Source: Brachionus plicatilis
Lineage: Eukaryota > Rotifera > Eurotatoria > Ploima > Brachionidae
Assembly (NCBI GenBank): GCA_010279815.1
Contig: QEOQ01000235.1
Span: 221,092 to 285,091 of the forward strand
Reading direction: 5' to 3'
Length of the DNA: 64,000 nucleotides
Every line of letters begins with the position of its first letter. Within the stretch, counting starts at the first letter, position 1. Below are positions 56,845 to 64,000 of this stretch, piece after piece. The notes beneath the pieces are model-generated. The model saw nothing but the letters and a program-made list of their open reading frames with translations, was not told where the DNA came from and did not search any database. The translations under genes were made by a program, and so were the position numbers.

Positions 56845-58020
56845 GTTTAATTATTTTTGTTCTAATTTGATATAATTTATATTACTTTTTTTATTTATGT
56901 ACCTTTTTTATTATAAAAGAAATAAAAAAAATACATTTGTTCCTTAGTTTAGTAATTTTGTTTTTTATTTCAATATTTATAACATAATTAATAATTACAT
57001 GCCATTATTTATATAAGAACTTTTTTGGGTAAAGGGTTAAAGGTTTTACCAGTGTATTAAAAAATTGTCAAAAAAATATTTTTTGCCTCCCTAAAAAAAT
57101 TTTTTTTTCAGATTTTCATAAGTGTAGATTACGAATATTTAACTGAAAATGGTGAAGATAGTGCTGTCGTTTTGTCCAGCACGAACCTTAAAATCTTTAA
57201 GGATTTTTAGAATAAAAGTGCTTTGTGCATAAACTTTGAGCAAGGATTTAATTTTAATCCAGGAAATAGCTTTAAATGTGAGTGTGCCGAACATTTAAGT
57301 CAATTTTTGATTATATAAGAGAATATTTTGTAATCTTGTGACATATTTAGCAATCTTTGTCTATTTGTTGTGGGATAAAGATATAAATATTATAAAAGGC
57401 CTTTTATTAGAGCTTGAAAATTTTATTATTTTTTTTTAAAATTTTTTTATGGGAAAATATCACTTGAGCTGAAAGAAAATAAAGAAGCCACTTTGCTAGA
57501 TTGGAAACTCAAGACAAGCTCGCTGCGTTTTTATCTAGGGGCCAAGTAAAGATAAAATTGAAACTATTATACAAATATTTGTTTATTTCAAATCTATTTA
57601 TGCTAATTTTATATGAAAATTTGAAATATTTATTTGAAAGATTTACAACAAAACAACAACAACAACAAAATCGAGAAAATAAATGAGAACTATGACGAAC
57701 AAGAAGCGAATTTTAGAAGTTTTGAAGAAAATAGAGGCAAAAAAATTTCTAGAAGTCATAGTCTGAATTTAATTGCAAAATTTATGTCCATAATTAAAAA
57801 CTATTTTCTCCTTTTTTTCTTTGCACTTTTGTGCTAGACTTCAAATAACCCAGTATAAAATAAATTGATCTCTACATAACTTTGTAGCTAAATTCCGTAG
57901 TTCTCAATTGATATCATTAATTTGCGTTTTTTTTTCTCTCTAAAACGCAATTAGTCTTTTTAAATAAAAACTTCTTTTATTTGAGGGATAAAAATTAATA
58001 AAAAATTTACAAGTATTAAT
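56845..58020. other. spacer upstream of the F-box gene
   Basis: A plus-strand frame near 57117-57315 (VDYEYLTENGEDSAVVLSS ... FKCECAEHL) has protein-like composition with one stop, and could be a decayed exon of an unknown gene. A (CAA)n tract is at 57647-57668. The rest is AT-rich and should include the F-box gene promoter, which cannot be picked out. Confidence 0.4.
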
Positions 58021-58025
58021 TTAGA

Positions 58026-61000
58026 ATGCCGTATTTGGGCAAAGACTGGCGATCAAATGGAGAAAAATGGATCCGGACAGACCAAGGTATGACTGTAGTG
58101 AAGATTTAAAAAAAAAGGAAATTTTTCAAAATTAACCCAAACAGGCTGGGAACGCTGCAAGGCCTTGGAGAGCATTTTGAACGGCCTTAACATCGAGTAC
58201 CGGAGTGATGCAGTGCGAAAAGCTGACAATAAAAAATACAGAAATGACGCTCTTTTTTATTTGTTTGATGAATTGGACGAACTTGACCAAAACGAGCCAG
58301 AGCCCGGTGATGCCGCTGAGCTTTCCAATCCCTCTTTTGCCAAAAAACAGCCTTGTATATGCATACATGAAAAAAAGTCCACCGATAGAAAAGTTTGTCT
58401 TGTATCTTGAATTTTTTTTTAATGAAAAAAAAATTTTTTTTTCAGAACAATGCGCCAAAATTGAGTGTAAGCGAAGTTTTGCATGGTTTGGATATGCCAG
58501 GCGCAGTCAGGGACCTGAAAAGATTCAATTATGTTTATCAGCTGATGAAAATTATGATTGAAGAAAAGCTCAATTTGCTCAGCGGAAATGGACAGCGAAC
58601 TTTGTTTATGATCATAAAAGTGATGATCATACAAGGTAAATATCAGGCATTTTATTATTTTGTATACCTTAAGCCCTCGTTCGTGTGAACTTAAATTAAA
58701 AAAAAAATTTTTAAATTTTTTCTATTTATAAAAATGAAAATTAATAAAAGTGTAATTCCTTTAAGAGCAGGAAAATAATGTCAATATATGTTAGTAAACT
58801 ATTTACTTAGAATAAAAAATCTGAAATAAAAATTTACAAATTAAATTTAAATTTGTAAATTTTTATCTTAGATTTTTATTTTAAGTAAATAGTTTACTTA
58901 CTTGTAAGACATTATTGGCTGCTTTTTTAAAGCAATTTTACTTATATTTTAAAAAAAATTCCACTGTGAAAAAAAGTTAACTTACTAACTCTTTAAACTG
59001 TTTTTGAAATTAAATAACTCAAGTCAAATGTCTTGCCTTGACTTTGACTTTATGACTTTTAAACAACTCTGGATCAGCATTTAAACAGTAATTAAAATTT
59101 GTGCCAAAAATTATTGAAACTTTGCGTTAATTACTTAAAATTAAGTTTTTAAGCAATTTTTTATTTTAAATTATACTGCAGAAGCAAATTTTCAAAATCC
59201 AATTTTTCCATTTTCATTATTTGGTTTAGTATAAAATTTATTGGCAAAATTATATTCTATTTCGTAATAATTTTATTTAAAAAAATTCCCGTGTGAAAAA
59301 ATTTAGCAAGCTTTCTAACACCTCAAACGGTTTATTAAAGTTAAAAACTAAATTTTGGACGATTATCTTTTTTAGGGTCAATATTATTAAGGGGGTCAAG
59401 TCTGTAGAACGTTACATTTTACAGGTAAAATAATTTTATCAAATATCATAATTAATCCGATTTCGTAACTAATTTTCAGAACTTTCTTGAGCTTTTGGAT
59501 CCTTAAAAAATGTCGAAAAATTATTATTTCTCACTTTTTCAGTTTTTCAATTCCGACAAAAAGTATGTTTGAGATTATTTTACAGTTTTGCTTTTTATAA
59601 AAAAAATAAGTAAAAAAATGTTCATAATTTTATTTTAATTAAATTTCATAATTAATCCTGAGCTTTAATAAAAATTTTAAATTTAAATTTTGAAAATGTC
59701 AAACAAATTTTAAGTTTTTTTGATAATGCTTATACAAAATTGGAAAATTTTATTACGTTAAATAATAATTTATTTTTAAAACAGCCTTAATTAATGAATT
59801 TTTCTTAATTAATGAATAAGTATTTTACTTACAAAAGCAGTGTTAAAAAATGGGAAAATTTTATTACGTTAAATAATAATTTATTTTTAAAACAGCCTTA
59901 ATTAATGAATTTTTCTTAATTAATGAATAAGTATTTTACTTACAAAAGCAGTGTTAAAAAATGGGAAAATTTTTTCACACAAAATTTTTTTAATAAATAA
60001 TAGATAATTGCAGTAAAAACAGACAATGAAAAAAAATATAGAAATTTTTCAAGAAAAAGATAATTTTGAAAATTGGAAATTGTTTTAATCACATCTTTAG
60101 TACCAAAGAATGTTACAAAATTCAGTTCTAAAAAATATAAAAGACTAAAAAATATGTAAATTAAACATTTTTAATTTACATATTCTTCAGAAAAAATTAT
60201 TATATTAATAAATTTTTTTGCAGGAAGTAAAAATTTTTAATTTAACTAAATCGATAGATAAAAATGAAGAATGAGAGCCATTTATTAATTTAGGTCTTAG
60301 GTATTTCATATAATTAAAAAGAAAATATAAAAATTATTGTTTAGCTTAGAAAATTAGAAAATATGCGAAATGATGCATTAGATAATAGAATCCCATGAAA
60401 AATTTTTACTAGAAATTTTGAGGAATCTTTAGAAAAATAAGACATCTAAGATTCTTATAATTTTCCTTAAAGATTTTAAAGAATTATCTTAGAGAATCCT
60501 TAAACTGCTATTAAGGAAATTTTTGTAAGATCTTGTATCAGGAATCGTAAAATATTATAAGAAATTATTTAAGAATTATTAGGAAATTCTAAAAAATCTT
60601 AGAAATGGATTCTTATCAGAATCTTATTTTATTTAACTCAATAGAAAATAAAACACAAGATTAATAATGAAAATTAAGAAATTACAAAATTAAATTAAAT
60701 TTCAAAGAAAAATCTTTCTTTTTTAAATTTATTTAAACAAAGCTTCGTGGTTAAAGGTTAATTTGTCATTTGAAGTCTAACATATTCCACAAGAAATGTA
60801 AAAAAAAATTGATAACGATAAATTTTAAAATTAAAGAACTTTTCTAATTTGGTAAAACATTCAATTTTTCAAAAAAAGTTTTTAAATCAATTCTATAGTT
60901 ATATATGGCGACTTCAAAAGGGGCTATGTGTTAATAGGGTGGCCAAATTTGAAAAATTGCTGTATCTCCTTCATTTTAAAAGATATTTTCTAAAAAAATA

Positions 61001-62360
61001 TGTTAACATTGAAAAAAATTTAAAAAATTTTTTTCTATTATAGTTTGGTTATGTCTAATAAGTGAAAAAGTCTCGAATTAGTAACTCGGAAAAACGATTA
61101 TAAAGGTTCTTAGTATAACTTAAGGTCTAACCTATTTCCACTATTTGATTCAGTACATGTTCAAGCATATATGGGAAAACATTTAAAATTTTATGATATT
61201 AGGATATGCTTTAAATTTAAGATATTTTAGGATATGCCTTTGGACCTCACACAATTAACCGCCGGAGGTAAAGGGATGACTAAAAAATTCGGGGATATTG
61301 GGTGACTATATTTGAAGTCTTTGAACAAAATGGCTGCGAAATATTCTAGAAAAAATATAGGGCACCCGGTTAGACTTGGTTATGTTTTTTTATTTATTTT
61401 GTATTTTAATTTTTCAATTTGGAACATCCTTTTTGCTTCTTATTCTTTGTCCAAAAGAAATTCTGAAATTTTGTTAGGCAGAAAAAATTTTTCTTTTTCG
61501 TACCAAAATGGACAAATTTAATGTAATATTTTTCAAAAAAAGCAATTAATTTTTTTAAAATTTTTCTACCTAATTTTATATAAAAAAAATCAAATTTAAA
61601 TTTGACCATGATACTCAAACTTTAATTAATAAGAAACAAAAAAAAATAATTTTTATTAAAATTTTTCAAAGCATTGAGGAGCAAAGAGAACACCAATCTA
61701 GTCCGGAAATTGTTGGCAACACTGAAAAAAAAAATTCAAGAGTCCATATTTTTCTATTTTCATTATATCGGCTCGCAAAAATTGTGCGACAGTCACCTGA
61801 ATAAGATATCAAAGTGGCAAGAGTTATTGGACACTGAGACCAAGAAAGACAAGTTGAGACATTTAAAGGAGAACATTGGAGCTAATTATTTCGAAGTGAT
61901 GCCACGTGACTGCAAATTGGAAATTTTAAGGCGCCTTAACTCGGGCCTCGATATTGTAAATATGTCAATGGCAAACAAAAGTTTAAACCAGGCCATATCA
62001 AACGAAATCCTTGTGTGGAAAAATTTGTGCCAATTTCATTTTAACCAATCTCAAATAAATCAACACGTGATCAGGCTCAAGAAACAAAACGGTGAAAACG
62101 AGAACACTAGTCAGCACACAGAGGGCATAGACTCACTCGATTGGAAGTTAATTTACTTTAAGTTGACCAAACGATTTGGCAGGAAGGAGGTCTATGCCGA
62201 CATGGTCAACAAGTGCATGTCGTGCAAGTGCTTGTTTTGGAAAGAGATGGGTCATCCGTGCCGATACGGCTTCGGCTCATCCAGCCAAGATAGCCTATTG
62301 TACGAGACAAGCTATGAACCAGTCACACCAAGAAAATTAATTGACTTATTATTTATTTAA
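58026..62360 (+). CDS. FBXO25/FBXO32 (atrogin-1)-like F-box protein, complete, 4 exons
   Basis: Exons 58026-58086, 58145-58392, 58446-58635 and 61672-62360 join in phase to 395 codons plus stop. The start MPYLGKDWRSNGEKWIRTDQ is the invariant beginning of this subfamily. HEKKSTDR and LHGLDMPGAVRDLKRFNYVY follow, then the F-box around residues 239-290 (YFEVMPRDCKLEILRRL ... LVWKNLCQFHF). The C-terminus has WKLIYFKLTKRFGRKEVYAD, a Cys-rich MSCKCLFWKEMGHPC and a closing PRKLIDLLFI. The F-box binds Skp1 in an SCF ubiquitin ligase; vertebrate members target muscle and transcription-related proteins. At 395 residues it is longer than human FBXO32 (355), through an acidic insert in exon 2 and extra residues before the C-terminal motif. 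FBXO25 and FBXO32 cannot be told apart here; one ancestral gene is likely. Confidence 0.93.
58776..58912. mobile_element. palindromic MITE in F-box gene intron 3
   Basis: AATAATGTC..AGTAAACTATTTACTTAGAAT and its inverse flank a centre at about 58848 (AATTAAATTTAAATTTG). The arms of about 65 bp are near-exact, so the region would fold as one long hairpin. No coding content and no obvious target duplication were found. Confidence 0.7.
59742..59963. repeat. 111 bp tandem duplication
   Basis: Two adjacent copies (59742-59852 and 59853-59963) of a 111 bp unit beginning GGAAAATTTTATTACG appear identical by eye. A partial third start (GGAAAATTTT) follows. This is a recent simple tandem duplication in intron 3 of the F-box gene. 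Confidence 0.9.
59970..61670. other. rest of F-box gene intron 3
   Basis: AT-rich. Positions 60930-61375 contain AGGGTGGCCAAATTTG and, in inverse sense, AACCGGGTGCCCTATA. These could be the ends of a small DNA element, but the match is short. The frames here (60849-61043 and 61312-61521) show no protein character. Confidence 0.4.
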
Positions 62361-62417
62361 ATTTATTTATTTTTTTAAGAGGTTTTTTATGTAAAGTAAA
62401 AATTATTTATCCAATTG

Positions 62418-62423
62418 AATAAA
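62418..62423 (+). promoter_or_regulatory. poly(A) signal of the F-box gene
   Basis: AATAAA lies 57 bases after the stop codon of the F-box gene. The call is by motif and position only. Confidence 0.5.
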
Positions 62424-64000
62424 GTTGATTTTTTAGAACAAAAACAATCGTCAAAGTTGACTGATTTTAAGCAATTTGACTTGATTTGAAAATTAAAAAA
62501 AAATTCTAAAAAAAAAAAAAAATTTTGTCTCTTTATCAAAAGACTTGGTTTTATAAAATAACTTTCAAAGAGCTATAAAATCTTAAAAATGGTATTTTAT
62601 TTTTTAAGATTTTTATTAAACCTTAATAATTAATCAATTTAGTTTAAAAGTTTTTAATTTTTTTGACAGAACGCTTTAGTTTTAAGAATTTTAACTTGTT
62701 TTAACTTGTGTTTGTTTTTGGTGAACATTGAACTTTTTGATTTTCTGCTGATAGATAAAAATTTTTTTAATGTGCACATTGTTACTCCGAGTAGTGGTTT
62801 TATTTGATCTAAATAAAAAATTTAATTAATAATTGAAAGTTGACTGTTAAAAATCATTTCCTAATAATAATAATAAATAAAATAACCCAAAAATGGCAAG
62901 ATTTATTTTATCTTTTACATTTTTCTGTAAGCCTAAAATAAAAAAGTCCATTAAAGAAGGGAAAAGTCCTTTGACGCATAAAAAAATACCTTTTTAGCAT
63001 GAATAAATAATTTTTTCCGCATTAAAAAAATAAACACTAACAGCATATAATTTTTTTTAGAATAGCATGAAATTTACTTTAACGCATAGAAAATCGATGA
63101 TCGCATAGAAATATTAACTTAAACGAATATAAAATCAAAAATCACATAAAAAAAATATCATAGATAAAACTTAAATTTTTTTTTTATGCGGCAAAAACTC
63201 TCGCCCATTAAAGTATTGTTTTTTTTGGCAAAAAATCTACCAAGATAAAATTCAAAATAGAATTTTGATCTCACTAAGGAAACTTTGGTATTAAATTGAA
63301 TAAATATGTAAATTTTTTTTAAATTAATTCTTCCTTGTCGCAAAAATTAATTTTTATTTATAAATACTCAATTTTAAAATAAATTATAGTGTAATTAATA
63401 CGTTCAAGTAATTTTCCATGACAACTTGTCATTATGATTGGGATAGTACTTAAATAAATGATGGTAGATACTGTACAATATGGTAGTAAAGTAAGTCTTG
63501 GTGACAAGAATAAATTGGTACAGAACTTGAAGTGAACACAGTTCTAAGAAAATAAATGAATGAAGCAGTAATAATTTCAGATCAAATTTTGAGATCAAAA
63601 CGATCATTTAAAATCTTAAAACTTAAATTAAAATAAACAATTTTTTTTTTTGCTAATTGATCTTTAATTATTTCTTCCAAAATCTTTATTTGAGAATTTT
63701 AAAGACAAAGTTAAAATCCACATTGAGTTATCCAAAGTATGGCTTAAATAAACGCTTTAAATGATATTTTAATTTCAATTAAAATATATTACAGCGAAAC
63801 AAAGTTAAATTTTGATTTGCAAAAGTTCAAAATATTGATCAATATTAAATTTTTATTTCCCAAAAAAATTCTTAAATTTTTTTTATACTTGAATCTTAAA
63901 CAAATTATGTTTAATTAAGTTAAGTCATTTATTAATAAAAAAATTAATAAAAATGATCTTTTTTTTTTAAATTTAAAATTTAAAATTTTGATTTAAAATT
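62424..64000. other. AT-rich 3' flank, no feature recognised
   Basis: No coding exon, RNA gene or clear repeat is seen. Two minus-strand frames of about 60 codons (63158-63343 and 63404-63607) look like chance openings. Confidence 0.5.

Noticed and set aside
60930..61375. Small DNA transposon with GGGTGGCC / GGGTGCCC ends
   Set aside because: Only about ten bases match between the ends and no target duplication is visible.

Overview
The window is AT-rich nuclear DNA from a small-genome invertebrate. Genes are split by spliceosomal GT-AG introns. Many are only 40-60 bp long, while the long ones are filled with transposon debris. Four animal-type protein genes can be read, in a background of Tc1/mariner-like elements, hAT-like MITEs, Ty3/gypsy pieces, several LINE families, a KDZ-like transposase and SWIM/MULE-type remnants. 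The low GC, tiny introns and this mix of mobile families suggest a monogonont rotifer such as Brachionus; that placement is inference, not proof.

Layout. 1-4.5 kb (+): the 3' exons of a PhoPQ-activated pathogenicity-related (PqaA/AprA-like) alpha/beta hydrolase, whose 2.3 kb intron holds a 910 bp element with perfect 145 bp inverted ends. 4.9-5.1 kb: a 138 bp hAT-like MITE with an exact 8 bp target duplication. 6.0-13.3 kb: a minus-strand repeat island. Ty3/gypsy gag and pol pieces lie on either side of about 4 kb holding an intron-containing DUF3987-like ATPase gene and a KDZ-like transposase relic, with related 18 bp minisatellite sequence at both edges. 14.0-18.5 kb (-): a complete nine-exon nose-resistant-to-fluoxetine (NRF-6)-like acyltransferase. 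18.9-24.1 kb: a SWIM-type transposase pseudogene, a dead Tc1/mariner element and MITEs.

24.2-48.5 kb (-): a complete eight-exon RALGAPA orthologue (2,309 codons plus stop when the exons are joined), ending in a RapGAP domain. Its long introns hold LINE, Tc1, SWIM and palindromic insertions. A 570 bp assembly gap lies just upstream of its start codon. 49-57 kb: gene-poor, with LINE fragments, short repeats and SWIM-element ends. 58.0-62.4 kb (+): a complete four-exon FBXO25/FBXO32 (atrogin-1)-like F-box gene with a 3 kb third intron. 62.4-64 kb: no recognisable feature.

The four host genes are not an operon or an obvious pathway: a secretory hydrolase, a membrane acyltransferase, a Ral GAP subunit and an SCF ubiquitin-ligase subunit. 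The most unusual parts are the gypsy / minisatellite / DUF3987 / KDZ island, a family of Tc1-like elements whose ends carry arrays of TTACGTAA-like motifs, and repeated internally deleted SWIM elements.
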